From the NCBI GenBank assembly GCA_028289245.1, contig JAQGGT010000004.1, positions 1 through 64,000 of the forward strand: a stretch of DNA of 64,000 nucleotides, read 5' to 3'. The stretch is from Candidatus Saccharimonadota bacterium (GTDB lineage Bacteria; Patescibacteriota; Saccharimonadia; Saccharimonadales; UBA4665). The notes below the pieces were generated by a model. That model made no database searches. It was not told where the DNA came from and was given only the letters and a program-made list of their open reading frames with translations. Positions within the stretch are counted from its first letter, which is position 1; each line of letters starts with the position of its first letter. Below are positions 22,874 through 30,696 of the stretch, piece after piece. Both the position numbers and the translations under genes were made by a program.

Positions 22874-23851
22874 ATGAGTTTGCCTTTGTGGTCTAAGCGT
22901 GATGCAGAAATGTACCGTGGGCTTAGCCTATTCCCCAAAGAACTAGAGGGAAAATTCCTCAATGTTGACGAATTCAGGAGCCATTTTAGAGACCTTTATG
23001 GCCGACCGATTCAAGACATCGTGGAAGCGCTTAGTCACTACGGCCAGCAAGCCTATTTCAAGTATGAAATTAGGCTTACGGCTAAATACCTCAAGCGCGG
23101 CCAGGCACTTGCGCAAGCTACGGCTGCTCTTAGCAAATTACAGCCCGAACCCAAGTCACCCACCGATGCGTTTGACGGGCTGAGCGAACCAGTTCACGCC
23201 AAAGTTCTGGCCGAGCAACCGCTCACCGTGGCAGAGGTCAGAAGCTTACCTGATGAGGCAAGGTTTTACCTAGCGTTTATGCTGTCGGACATAGCCAGAG
23301 AGCGACTTCGCGAGGAGCTGGCCATCTACAACGACAATACCTTTATCCAGCCGTCGCGGTTGGTGAAAAGTAAGAAAGCTGGAACGGCCACGAACACTGT
23401 GTCCGTGCCAGCGCCCGACGCTCAGCCAGTCGCAAATTTATCGCAATCCACTCCAACCTTAACGTCTAAGGCCGCAAAGTTATCGCCGCTCAGCCTGCAC
23501 GACATAAGACTAACGCCTGAAAGCTACGACAAACATAAGGGAGTCTTACATCTAGCGCCATTCCACGACAGAATAATTGCGGGTAAGGGTGGGGTTAAAC
23601 GCTCGAACGGCAAGAAATACGACCAGTGCTGGATTATGGAGTGCATCTTCAAATCTGACAAGTCCCTCAAGCATGGTGTTGAAATCAGTTCAATCCTAGG
23701 CATTCATAAGAGCATCGTTGACAAAACTACTACGAAGAAAATTGAGAACGCTAAGACTGCAATTAACGACAAAGTCGCCGCTGGTGGCGGCCCCAAAAAT
23801 CTGATTAAAATGCAGAAAGGCATAGTCTTTTTGAACAATTCGTATCTGTAA
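22874..23851 (+). CDS. Hypothetical protein with C-terminal winged-helix-like part
   Basis: A 325-residue protein of unknown function. GGAG lies about 8 nt before the ATG. The N-terminal half is helical and charged, a Pro/Ser/Thr-rich linker lies at about 165-215, and the last 90 residues (WIMECIFKSDKSLKHGVEIS, later KGIVFLNNSYL) look like a winged helix. Being in the replication module, it could be a DNA-binding initiator or regulator. It is followed by a terminator. Confidence 0.5.
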   Translation: MSLPLWSKRDAEMYRGLSLFPKELEGKFLNVDEFRSHFRDLYGRPIQDIVEALSHYGQQAYFKYEIRLTAKYLKRGQALAQATAALSKLQPEPKSPTDAFDGLSEPVHAKVLAEQPLTVAEVRSLPDEARFYLAFMLSDIARERLREELAIYNDNTFIQPSRLVKSKKAGTATNTVSVPAPDAQPVANLSQSTPTLTSKAAKLSPLSLHDIRLTPESYDKHKGVLHLAPFHDRIIAGKGGVKRSNGKKYDQCWIMECIFKSDKSLKHGVEISSILGIHKSIVDKTTTKKIENAKTAINDKVAAGGGPKNLIKMQKGIVFLNNSYL

Positions 23852-23896
23852 AACACACTGAAAATCTTTTTCAGACAAGCCCTGTGCAAATAATAA

Positions 23897-23924
23897 GCCC
23901 GCAAATAACTAAGCGGGCATTTTA
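23897..23924 (+). terminator. Rho-independent terminator
   Basis: GCCCGC / GCGGGC stem with a 10-nt loop, then ATTTTACT. It lies 46 nt after the preceding stop. Confidence 0.7.
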
Positions 23925-23951
23925 CTGTCCAAGAAAGATGCGGATTTCATT

Positions 23952-24188
23952 ATGGGGGCAGAAACAAAACTAAGAGACCTAGGCCTGTGCGCCGCCTTGG
24001 CCAGTCTTGGTTTTGAGGTGCTCGAAATAGAACGTGATGCAGGCGGCCAGGGCTATTTCATATTTATAAAAACAGCCGAGCTTGAGCAAGCCATAAGCGC
24101 CTATTGGTCAAACACACTGGAGGTAAAGGCTCGAACCTACTCTGATGCCCTCAAGATGCTTAAATCGCGCCTGTATAGCGAGCGTTGA
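23952..24188 (+). CDS. DUF5659-like small protein
   Basis: A 78-residue protein with the layout of DUF5659: TKLRDLGLCAALASLGFEV, a short charged loop, YFIFIKTAELEQAISAYW, and a final helix SDALKMLKSRLY. Such proteins are frequent in mobile elements of Gram-positive and CPR bacteria; their role is unknown. It begins a tightly spaced run of three genes: the next gene starts 2 nt after its stop. Confidence 0.7.
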   Translation: MGAETKLRDLGLCAALASLGFEVLEIERDAGGQGYFIFIKTAELEQAISAYWSNTLEVKARTYSDALKMLKSRLYSER

Positions 24189-24190
24189 TT

Positions 24191-24364
24191 ATGCGGCTCA
24201 GCGAACCACTTATTGCTAAATTTCAGCAGGCTCACCTTGAAGAGTTTGGTGAAGCCATTTCTGTCGAGACTGCTGAGGCAGAACTGCTTGACCTGGCTGA
24301 GCTAGTACTAATCACTCAGTCGGCAAGAATCGTGGACATCGAGAATAGGCGGAATGATGGATAA
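24191..24364 (+). CDS. Small helical protein, relative of the 21302 gene
   Basis: A 57-residue protein: LSEPLIAKFQQAHLEEFGEA, then ISVETAEAELLDLAELVLI and a charged tail. It has the same pattern as the 58-residue protein at 21302-21478 (helix, G-x-x-(Y/I)-S-x-E-x-A, hydrophobic helix). It starts 2 nt after the DUF5659 gene and overlaps the CHC2 gene by 11 nt, so it is part of the operon. Confidence 0.7.
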   Translation: MRLSEPLIAKFQQAHLEEFGEAISVETAEAELLDLAELVLITQSARIVDIENRRNDG

Positions 24365-24950
24365 AGCCTTTCTATCCGACCGGTTACCATACCAAAATCA
24401 TAAACTGACTCAAGCAGAAGTGCTGGAGGCCTTTGCTACCGATGCAAAGCAAATTATACCCGCCCTTATCAGTGAGCTGACTAATCACCGCAAGATGCTG
24501 GTAACTCGTATCGGTGATGCAGTTACCCTCATCAACGCCGAAAGCGAGGATGAAGCATTTCGCTACTACTGGACGCTCTGGCTAGCACTCAACGAGGGCG
24601 AGGAACTACGGGCGCTCGAAGCAAAACTGGCACGACACCGGCGCATGCTGAGTGTAATCGCTGGCAAACCGACGCCTACCGGCAGGCTCACGGACGGTGC
24701 CATTGAGGCCGCCCGCGACTATCCAATCCAAGACCTTCTTGATGTTACTTTTAGGCGTAGCGGTAATCGGCTTGTCGGCCTGTGCCCATTCCATGCCGAG
24801 AAGTCGCCAAGCTTTTATGTGTTTTTGAACCAAAACAAAGCCCACTGTTTTGGATGTCAGAAGTCGGTCGATTCTATTAGTGCATACATGGAACTTAACG
24901 GCTGTGACTTCAAGGCGGCCGTGCTAGCGCTAGCGGGAGGTGTGGTATGA
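24354..24950 (+). CDS. CHC2 zinc-finger (DnaG-like) protein
   Basis: A 198-residue protein. Residues about 1-105 are helical; residues 120-195 form a CHC2 zinc finger with C144, H147, C165 and C168 in GLCPFHAEKSPSFYV and AHCFGCQKSVDSI. In DnaG-type primases this finger binds template DNA. The catalytic TOPRIM domain is absent, so it is a stand-alone finger that may act with another primase subunit or with the RepA-like ATPase whose start overlaps its end by 4 nt. Confidence 0.85.
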   Translation: MMDKAFLSDRLPYQNHKLTQAEVLEAFATDAKQIIPALISELTNHRKMLVTRIGDAVTLINAESEDEAFRYYWTLWLALNEGEELRALEAKLARHRRMLSVIAGKPTPTGRLTDGAIEAARDYPIQDLLDVTFRRSGNRLVGLCPFHAEKSPSFYVFLNQNKAHCFGCQKSVDSISAYMELNGCDFKAAVLALAGGVV

Positions 24951-26047
24951 CACCATCACCAAATCCGGCATTCAAAAAGGTCGAGGATATTGGGCGTAAC
25001 CATGTGCCTAGTCCTGAAGTTGCGGAGGCTATCGCGCAACGTCGGGTACAGTCAGAGCCTCAGAAAGAGTTGTCGCCAGGCGTAATCCCACTGTCGCTTG
25101 AGGAAATGCGAAAGATGGATTTTGACCCGCCGGAGTTCATCGTTGACCAGCTATTTTTGAAAAACGGCATAAATGCTATTTCGGGCGTTCCCGAAAGCCA
25201 CAAGTCGTTTCTGGCACTTGACGCTGCTAAGTCACTGGCGCTCGGTATGCCTTTTTTGGGCACCTTCCCTGCGCAGCAATGCAAGACACTCATTATCGAC
25301 GAAGAGAACAGCTACGGTCGTGTGCTTGCAAGGTTTGATGCTTTGACCAACGAGAAGCTCGATATAGGTGTCTTATGCGGCGGCCACATAAAAATAGATG
25401 AGCCTGGCACGGTCGAGAAGATTATTGAATATTGTCATGCCCACGGCTTTGGAACAGTTATCTTTGACTCCCTCAGTAGCATTCATAGCGCCGACGAGAG
25501 CAGTAACTCGCAAATGGCAAAAGTCTTTGAGTATTTCATACGCCTTAAACAAGCAAACTTAACCGTCTTTTTTATACACCACGAGCCTAAAAGCAGTAAG
25601 AGTAATCCAAGCCACGCTAGTCTGCGCGGTGCCGGGGACATTTGGGCTAAATGTGACACGCATATCTCATTGAGGCACCCTGATAAAGATGTGAATACTA
25701 TTATTGCCACGCAGCTTAAAAACAGGGACGCTGAACGACTGCCTGAATTTGTGTTAGCGGTTCATAGAGAAGATGATAGGACATGGTTTGAATATATTGG
25801 CGTAGCGCCGGAGCAAGTAGGTTTAGACGGTCGCACTGATGATGCGATTATTCAACTACTCGCCACTGCCGACGGCGAGCTGTATCAGGGTCAGATTATC
25901 GAAGCTCTTTTGGGCGCTCAAGGAATTGGCGGCAAAAGGAAGATACCTGAACGCCTTAACGCTCTTGCAAAGACCAAATTGGATTGTAGAACGGCAGAGC
26001 ATGGACGACGGTACTACTCAGTAAAGCCGGAGCAGCTCGATGGTTAG
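24947..26047 (+). CDS. RepA-like RecA-fold ATPase (AAA_25 type)
   Basis: A 366-residue RecA-fold ATPase resembling plasmid RepA hexameric helicases and the helicase part of primase-helicases. Walker A is GVPESHKS (80-87), strand 2 LIIDEEN carries the conserved acidic pair (115-121), Walker B TVIFDSLSS and the IHHEPK motif follow. A C-terminal winged-helix-like tail (GGKRKIPERLNALAKTKLD) is present. It is coupled to the CHC2 gene and probably provides replicative helicase activity to the element. Confidence 0.85.
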   Translation: MTPSPNPAFKKVEDIGRNHVPSPEVAEAIAQRRVQSEPQKELSPGVIPLSLEEMRKMDFDPPEFIVDQLFLKNGINAISGVPESHKSFLALDAAKSLALGMPFLGTFPAQQCKTLIIDEENSYGRVLARFDALTNEKLDIGVLCGGHIKIDEPGTVEKIIEYCHAHGFGTVIFDSLSSIHSADESSNSQMAKVFEYFIRLKQANLTVFFIHHEPKSSKSNPSHASLRGAGDIWAKCDTHISLRHPDKDVNTIIATQLKNRDAERLPEFVLAVHREDDRTWFEYIGVAPEQVGLDGRTDDAIIQLLATADGELYQGQIIEALLGAQGIGGKRKIPERLNALAKTKLDCRTAEHGRRYYSVKPEQLDG

Positions 26048-26050
26048 TTC

Positions 26051-26097
26051 AGCTTCGCAGCCGCGCAGTCTCTTTATAGGTGTGCGAAACTGCCAGG
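26051..26097. repeat. Element palindrome-related sequence copy 2
   Basis: Contains AGCTTCGCAG, TTTATAGGTG and TGCGAAACTG in the same order and spacing as 21493-21540, but the arms are less perfect. It lies just after the RepA-like gene and before the recombinase promoter. Confidence 0.45.
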
Positions 26098-26117
26098 CTA
26101 GCGTGGAGCTGCTTAGG

Positions 26118-26147
26118 TTGGCAAAATATTGCCTAAGATTATATAAT
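26118..26147 (+). promoter_or_regulatory. Promoter of the recombinase gene
   Basis: TTGGCA (26118-26123), an 18-nt spacer and TATAAT (26142-26147). The transcript would have a leader of about 130 nt containing two terminator-like hairpins. Confidence 0.7.
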
Positions 26148-26168
26148 GAATATGTTCACACTAACGGT

Positions 26169-26271
26169 AAACACGCGAGAAGTGTTTTTATTTTCAGGCC
26201 TATAAGGGCGACTCGATATCTGAAAGTAGCTTTTCGCTGCCGGAAGTGTGAACAATCGAGCCGCCCTTTTT
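26169..26271 (+). promoter_or_regulatory. Two tandem terminator-like hairpins in the recombinase leader
   Basis: The first is AAACAC/GTGTTT (26169-26187) followed by TTATTTT. The second is a 14-position stem with one mismatch (AAGGGCGACTCGAT at 26204-26217 with 26255-26268) ending in TTTTT just before the GGAG ribosome binding site. Both precede the start codon at 26284, so they should restrict read-through into the recombinase. Confidence 0.6.
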
Positions 26272-26283
26272 GATGGAGAAAAT

Positions 26284-27921
26284 ATGATTAACCGCGAACT
26301 AAAGTATCTGCGCTACAGGCTCTACGCCCGCAAATCTACCGATACGGAAGATAAACAGGTGCAGTCTCTTGACGACCAGATAAAGTATATGATGGAAATT
26401 GCTAAGCGCGAGGGTCTGCATATTGTCGGCGAGCCAATCGAAGAGAAGATGTCGGCAAAGCGCCCGAATGTGCGGCCTAAGTTTACCGCCATGTTAGAGG
26501 AGATTGAGAGCGGCAAGATTGATGGTATCGTCTGCTGGAAACTAGACCGCCTGTCTCGTAACCCTACTGATAGTGGCCGCATCCAACAGCTCTTGCAAGA
26601 CGAGAAGTTGCAGCATATACAAACAACCGAGAAGAGTTACTTCCCCGAAGATAACGCCATTGTTTTCAGCGTTGAAGCCGGTATGTCTAATCAATACATC
26701 CGTGAGCTGGCGACAAACACCAAGCGTGGTATGCGCTCCAAAGCTGAAAAGGGCGATAAGCCAGGTGTGCCGCCGGTTGGCTATCTCAACGATAAGGCTG
26801 AGAAAGTCATCATTGCTGACCCTGCGAACTTTAAGCTCGTTCGCATACTCTGGGAAAAGATGCTGACCGGCACTTATTCGATAGCGCAGCTGGTGGATAT
26901 AGCGGAGTTCGACTTGAATATTCGTAGACCAGTGCGCGGCAGGACTGGTGGCAATGCTATTGCCTACTCTAGCCTTTGTGCGATGTTCAAGAACCCATTT
27001 TATAAGGGCAAACTCATGTTTAACGGCCAGGAGTTCAATGGCAATCAGCCTGCTATGGTGACTGAGGAAGAGTTTGAACGGGTGCAACAAATCATTGACC
27101 CAACTCATACCGCTCGCCCAAAGAGCGAGATATATGACTTTCAGCTACGCAATCTGTTTAAGTGTGGCGAGTGTGGCTTTGCTATTACCGCCGAGCAGAA
27201 ATTCAAGACCATTAAATCCACTGGTGAACGCAAGGCGTACATTTATTACCACTGTACTGGTCGGAACAAAAAGGCTAATTGCAGCCAACGCCACCTGCAC
27301 GTTGCCGAAGATGAGCTGATGCGGCAAATTAAAGAAAAACTGAGCAGGTTCACCATTAAACCTGAGTTTTATAAGCTGGCGATTGAAGCGCTTGCAGAGC
27401 AAGAAGATGAGGTTGTAGCTAAAGACCAAACAAAGACTTTGGCCAGAGACAAAGCCATTGAAAAGAAGAAGCAAGCGATTACTAACCTGCGCCGCATGAG
27501 ATACGGCGGTGAGGCCGATGATGATGCTTGGTACTTTGCTGAAATGAAAACACTTGAGGATGAGCTAGCGGCGCTACAGAGTGGGCGTAATAAAGCTGAG
27601 CACAAAGCCCGCGATTGGCGTGCTGTGGCTGACGAGACGTTTACGTTTGCCCGCTACGCCAAAGAGGAATTTGATAGCGATGACTTAGAGAAAAAGCGTA
27701 CGGTAGTTGTAAAGCTAGGCGAGAAGCTTGAGATTTTGGACAGAGCTATACAATTCAGGCCTAACAAATACTTTATTCCGCTTGAAAAAATGAATGATAA
27801 CGAAAAACAGGCTCTAGAAACGGTTAGAACCGGCTCCCAACAGGGGAAAACCGGCTCTAATTCTGACCTAAATCTATCTTGGCTCCGGCTGCTGGGCTCG
27901 AACCAGCGACATCCTCGTTAA
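26284..27921 (+). CDS. Large serine recombinase (element integrase)
   Basis: A 545-residue serine recombinase. The ATG at 26284 follows GGAG by 6 nt. The resolvase domain (about 5-150) has nucleophile Ser18 in LYARKS and the arginine-rich KLDRLSRNP motif. The Recombinase domain spans about 165-270. A zinc ribbon has C294, C297, C324 and C333. A coiled coil follows (about 380-500). It should catalyse integration and excision of the element. The last 15 codons (from about WLRLLGSNQRHPR) are read through the att repeat and into tRNA-Asn on the opposite strand, so integration rebuilds the gene's 3' end. Confidence 0.95.
   Translation: MINRELKYLRYRLYARKSTDTEDKQVQSLDDQIKYMMEIAKREGLHIVGEPIEEKMSAKRPNVRPKFTAMLEEIESGKIDGIVCWKLDRLSRNPTDSGRIQQLLQDEKLQHIQTTEKSYFPEDNAIVFSVEAGMSNQYIRELATNTKRGMRSKAEKGDKPGVPPVGYLNDKAEKVIIADPANFKLVRILWEKMLTGTYSIAQLVDIAEFDLNIRRPVRGRTGGNAIAYSSLCAMFKNPFYKGKLMFNGQEFNGNQPAMVTEEEFERVQQIIDPTHTARPKSEIYDFQLRNLFKCGECGFAITAEQKFKTIKSTGERKAYIYYHCTGRNKKANCSQRHLHVAEDELMRQIKEKLSRFTIKPEFYKLAIEALAEQEDEVVAKDQTKTLARDKAIEKKKQAITNLRRMRYGGEADDDAWYFAEMKTLEDELAALQSGRNKAEHKARDWRAVADETFTFARYAKEEFDSDDLEKKRTVVVKLGEKLEILDRAIQFRPNKYFIPLEKMNDNEKQALETVRTGSQQGKTGSNSDLNLSWLRLLGSNQRHPR
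27878..27898 (-). repeat. Right attachment site within tRNA-Asn
   Basis: A 21-bp sequence identical to 11894-11914. Here it forms the 3' end of the complete tRNA-Asn gene, and on the other strand the last part of the recombinase coding sequence. Confidence 0.85.
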
Positions 27922-27954
27922 CAGCGAGGCGCTCTACCACTGAGCTAAGCCGGA
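27880..27954 (-). tRNA. tRNA-Asn (anticodon GTT)
   Basis: A complete cloverleaf of 75 nt including encoded CCA. The acceptor TCCGGCT pairs with AGCCGGA, the discriminator is G, the D-arm is GCTC/GAGC, the anticodon arm is CCTCG-CTGTTAA-CGAGG with anticodon GTT, and the T-arm has TTCGAGC. It is the integration target of the element that lies on its 3' side. Confidence 0.95.
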
Positions 27955-28013
27955 ATAGCTGAACTTGGAGAATTATAGCGTATGACAGGCGGGGTGGCAA
28001 CAGATTGCTTCGG

Positions 28014-29879
28014 TTATTTGTCTTGAAGCAGGCCACCCCACTCTACAACCGTAAAACCGCGGCGGGCTGGCGCCTGGAAAGTTTGGGCCGGTAGAGCGAC
28101 GGGGGCTTGCAAACCTTGGAAATCCAGAAAGACGCGGATGAGGGTCTGGGGCTGAGGTGTGATGTTGAGCGGGGCGAGCTGGTTGACCTGTGCGGTATTG
28201 AACCAGGCTAGTCGAATATAGGGCGTGTTGGGGAGCCGAGCCTGCCAGAAATCGAGGAAGTCAGTGGTTTCCTTCTGGTTGAGGCCTTGCTCGGCAAGTT
28301 GCTGGCGAATGGTTGCGACGGCGTCGGCGCGTTTGACAACGGTGCCGGCACTGACGCTTGGGTAGAGGCCGAAGCCAAGTCCTTCCCAGAACAGCGAGGA
28401 GTACCTGCCGCCTTTGTACTGGAGCTGGCCGCTCGGCTGCGCGAGTACGTCCTGCCAGCCGCCAGCTGGGTACGTTGGCAGTGACTTATTGATGCGGGCG
28501 CCGACGCTGACATTAACGTGGGTTGGCGCCTGCGGATAGAGGTAGATAACCGGCTTGCCGCAGCCGCTGCCGGAATACATGTCTGACCGAAGGTAAATGA
28601 CGTATTCGCCGAGGGCGTTCTTAGCAACGAAGACGCCGTGGTTTTTCTGGAAGTCATCGACACTGAGATTCTTTAGTGCGCTGCTGTCATCGCCTAGGCC
28701 ACTGCCGGCGCTGTAATCGTTCTGGTAGATGTCCTGGAAAAGCGGGTTGCTAGTCGGCAACTGGTAGAGTGTCTGGCCGTTTGGACCGGTGCCGGCAGTA
28801 ATGAGTGACGACTCGTCGAGGTCTTTGGCGACGAGGTAGCCATAGGCAGAGCCACAGCCGCTGCTTCGGCTGGTGTACGGTTTAACGGTGGTGTCGCCGG
28901 TGCTCCAGCTAATGGCTGCTGGTTTGTCGCTGGTGATGAGCGGATCGCTGAGCAAGTAGCTGGCCACGTAGAAAGTGCTTTGGGCACCGTAGATTTCCTT
29001 GACTTGATAATCTGTTTTGTCGCTGACGATTACCTGGTAGTAGGTTTTGTTGCCGCTGACGCCGAGCTTCTTTAGATTGCTCGGCGAGACGGTGGTATTG
29101 AAGTACGAGCCGCGAATTCCCGAGAGGTCCGGCACGAAGTAGCCGTGGGGGCCGCTAAAGTCTCCGGGGAACTTGAGTGTTATACCGGCAATGCTGATGG
29201 GGTCGGTGAAGTCGAGGTCGGCTAGAGTGTCGGTGGTGTTGATGCTGACGTTTGGTCCCAGGGCTTTTTGAACACTTTTAAACCAGTCGCTAGTCGGATC
29301 GGCCAAGCCTGATAGACTACCAATAATAGTGTAGTGATCGCTAGCATCTTGAATGGCGATGTAGGCAAAGGAAGTCTCGCCGCCCGTGGTGTAGGCAGCA
29401 ACGACAATCGGCTGGTTCTTGTCGGTTGTGCCGATCTTGTAGTAATGGATATCGCTGTTCTTTAGTATGGCTGGGCAATTTGTTTGATTAGCCTGCCCTC
29501 CACAATCAGTGCCGTAGACCGATAAATCGCTGATAAAATGCAGGTCGCCGAGTGTCTGGGCCGCCGGTAAGTAGCTGACGCCTTTAAGCGTAACCTTAGG
29601 GATAGCCTTCTTGGGGCTGGTCGCCGCGGACTTTGTGGTGCTGGCCGGGGCCGTCGCCTTGTGGCCATGAACTGCTAGGAATATGCCCCCACCAATCAGC
29701 AAGATAGCTACGATTGCGATGGCCGGAATCAGCCATCGGGGTCGCTGCTTGGCGGGAAGTTTTACCGATGTTTCGGCACTGTTCGTCGTAGCCTCCACAC
29801 TATCGGTGGACTGTTCACTGCTAGCGGCTGCAGGTACCTCGGTTGTTTCGGTCGTCGGTTTTGGGTCTTCGTGGTTCAT
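28014..29879 (-). CDS. Membrane-anchored surface protein with KPVIYLYP domain
   Basis: A 621-residue protein: an acidic Thr/Ser/Glu-rich cytoplasmic N-terminus (1-45), one transmembrane helix (about 50-70), an Ala/Thr/Ser linker, then a large extracytoplasmic part. Residues about 440-610 hold the GCGKPVIYLYPQAPTHVNV and SSLFWEG motifs of a conserved, uncharacterised domain seen in many CPR and Gram-positive surface proteins. Cysteines near C-G-x-A-N-Q and CGSAYG may pair outside. Function unknown; a cell-surface or wall role is likely. Single-gene unit. Confidence 0.75.
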   Translation of the reverse strand: MNHEDPKPTTETTEVPAAASSEQSTDSVEATTNSAETSVKLPAKQRPRWLIPAIAIVAILLIGGGIFLAVHGHKATAPASTTKSAATSPKKAIPKVTLKGVSYLPAAQTLGDLHFISDLSVYGTDCGGQANQTNCPAILKNSDIHYYKIGTTDKNQPIVVAAYTTGGETSFAYIAIQDASDHYTIIGSLSGLADPTSDWFKSVQKALGPNVSINTTDTLADLDFTDPISIAGITLKFPGDFSGPHGYFVPDLSGIRGSYFNTTVSPSNLKKLGVSGNKTYYQVIVSDKTDYQVKEIYGAQSTFYVASYLLSDPLITSDKPAAISWSTGDTTVKPYTSRSSGCGSAYGYLVAKDLDESSLITAGTGPNGQTLYQLPTSNPLFQDIYQNDYSAGSGLGDDSSALKNLSVDDFQKNHGVFVAKNALGEYVIYLRSDMYSGSGCGKPVIYLYPQAPTHVNVSVGARINKSLPTYPAGGWQDVLAQPSGQLQYKGGRYSSLFWEGLGFGLYPSVSAGTVVKRADAVATIRQQLAEQGLNQKETTDFLDFWQARLPNTPYIRLAWFNTAQVNQLAPLNITPQPQTLIRVFLDFQGLQAPVALPAQTFQAPARRGFTVVEWGGLLQDK

Positions 29880-29943
29880 ACTTTACCTCTTGGCTTAAAT
29901 ATAAACCGCTTATGAAGTGTAGGCAACAGATTTTAAGGCAGCT

Positions 29944-30408
29944 TTAAGAATGACGTTCTTTGAGGGCGGTAGCAATCGCTCGGTCTTCGTCACGTTTTTT
30001 GAGGCTCTGGCGCTTGTCATAGAGCTTCTTACCCTTGCCGGCGCTGATGCGCAATTTTATGTAGCGGCCGCGGGTTAAAATCTCCAGTGGCACGATGGTG
30101 CGACCTTGCTGCTTGGCCTCGATTAGGGCGTCTATCTCACGCCGTTTGGCCAGGATACGGCGGGCTCGGGTTTGGTCGCTCTCGGCGATCGGGATGCCGG
30201 TGGTGCCGTTGATGGCGGCGTTAATCAGCATCAGCTCGTTACCCTTTACCGTTACGTAGGCACCACGGAGTTGGCCGTGGCCGAGGCGCAGACTTTTGAC
30301 CTCGGCGCCGGTCAGTTCTAAGCCCACCACTAAACCACCCTCCAGATCGTAATCGTGGCGGGCCCGACGGTTCGTAATGGCCTTGGGCGCGTTGGGCTTC
30401 TTTTTCAT
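29944..30408 (-). CDS. smpB: SsrA-binding protein SmpB
   Basis: A 154-residue SmpB, full length. It has the opening NRRARHDYDLE, GLELTGAEVKSLRLGHGQLRGAYV, the KGKKLYDKRQSLKKRDEDRAI stretch and a basic C-terminal tail. It binds tmRNA and helps rescue ribosomes stalled on broken mRNAs. The tmRNA gene is not in this window. AGAGG lies very close to the ATG. Confidence 0.97.
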   Translation of the reverse strand: MKKKPNAPKAITNRRARHDYDLEGGLVVGLELTGAEVKSLRLGHGQLRGAYVTVKGNELMLINAAINGTTGIPIAESDQTRARRILAKRREIDALIEAKQQGRTIVPLEILTRGRYIKLRISAGKGKKLYDKRQSLKKRDEDRAIATALKERHS

Positions 30409-30459
30409 TACCTCTTATTGTAATCAACTGTAGTCAATCTCACAAACAGAGGTGGCCGG

Positions 30460-30639
30460 CTATTTCCGGATTTTAGCTTTGCGGACGCTCTTGAAGGGTT
30501 GCTTGTCGGCTTTGCCATCGAGGAATTTGCCGGTGGTGGCATTAGCTTTAGTGTAGCGCTTGGTGCGGGGGTTGAGTGACTGAATTCGGTTTTTAATGGG
30601 GCCGAGGCGGCCATGGCCGGGAGCAGCATTCTTAGACAT
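30460..30639 (-). CDS. Small basic protein of a conserved family
   Basis: A 59-residue highly basic protein: GHGRLGPIKNRIQSLNPRTK, then a TGKFLDGKADKQPFKSVRK end. The layout (G-R-x-G, SQxxNPxTxxxxK, TGKFxD, PFKGVRK) is that of a widespread small protein family whose role is unknown. AGGA lies about 9 nt before the ATG. It sits 51 nt upstream of smpB. Confidence 0.75.
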   Translation of the reverse strand: MSKNAAPGHGRLGPIKNRIQSLNPRTKRYTKANATTGKFLDGKADKQPFKSVRKAKIRK

Positions 30640-30696
30640 TTCGGGATCCTGTATTTAATGACATCCCTAATATAGCGAACCGAAATTAAATTAAAA

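Larger units (their letters stand above)
11894..27898. mobile_element. Integrative element in tRNA-Asn
   Basis: An element of about 16 kb bounded by perfect 21-bp direct repeats of the tRNA-Asn 3' end. It carries a serine recombinase at the right end, a replication-like module on the plus strand (21.3-26.0 kb) and a long minus-strand operon for a membrane-associated Hsp70 machine (12.3-21.1 kb). No capsid, portal, terminase, relaxase or coupling-protein gene was recognised. An integrated plasmid or a satellite-like element is therefore more likely than a complete prophage or conjugative element. The boundaries come from the sequence; the mechanism is inferred. Confidence 0.85.

Noticed and set aside
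11894-27898. Element as a complete prophage or conjugative element
   Set aside because: No capsid, portal, terminase, tail, relaxase or coupling-protein gene could be recognised among its genes.
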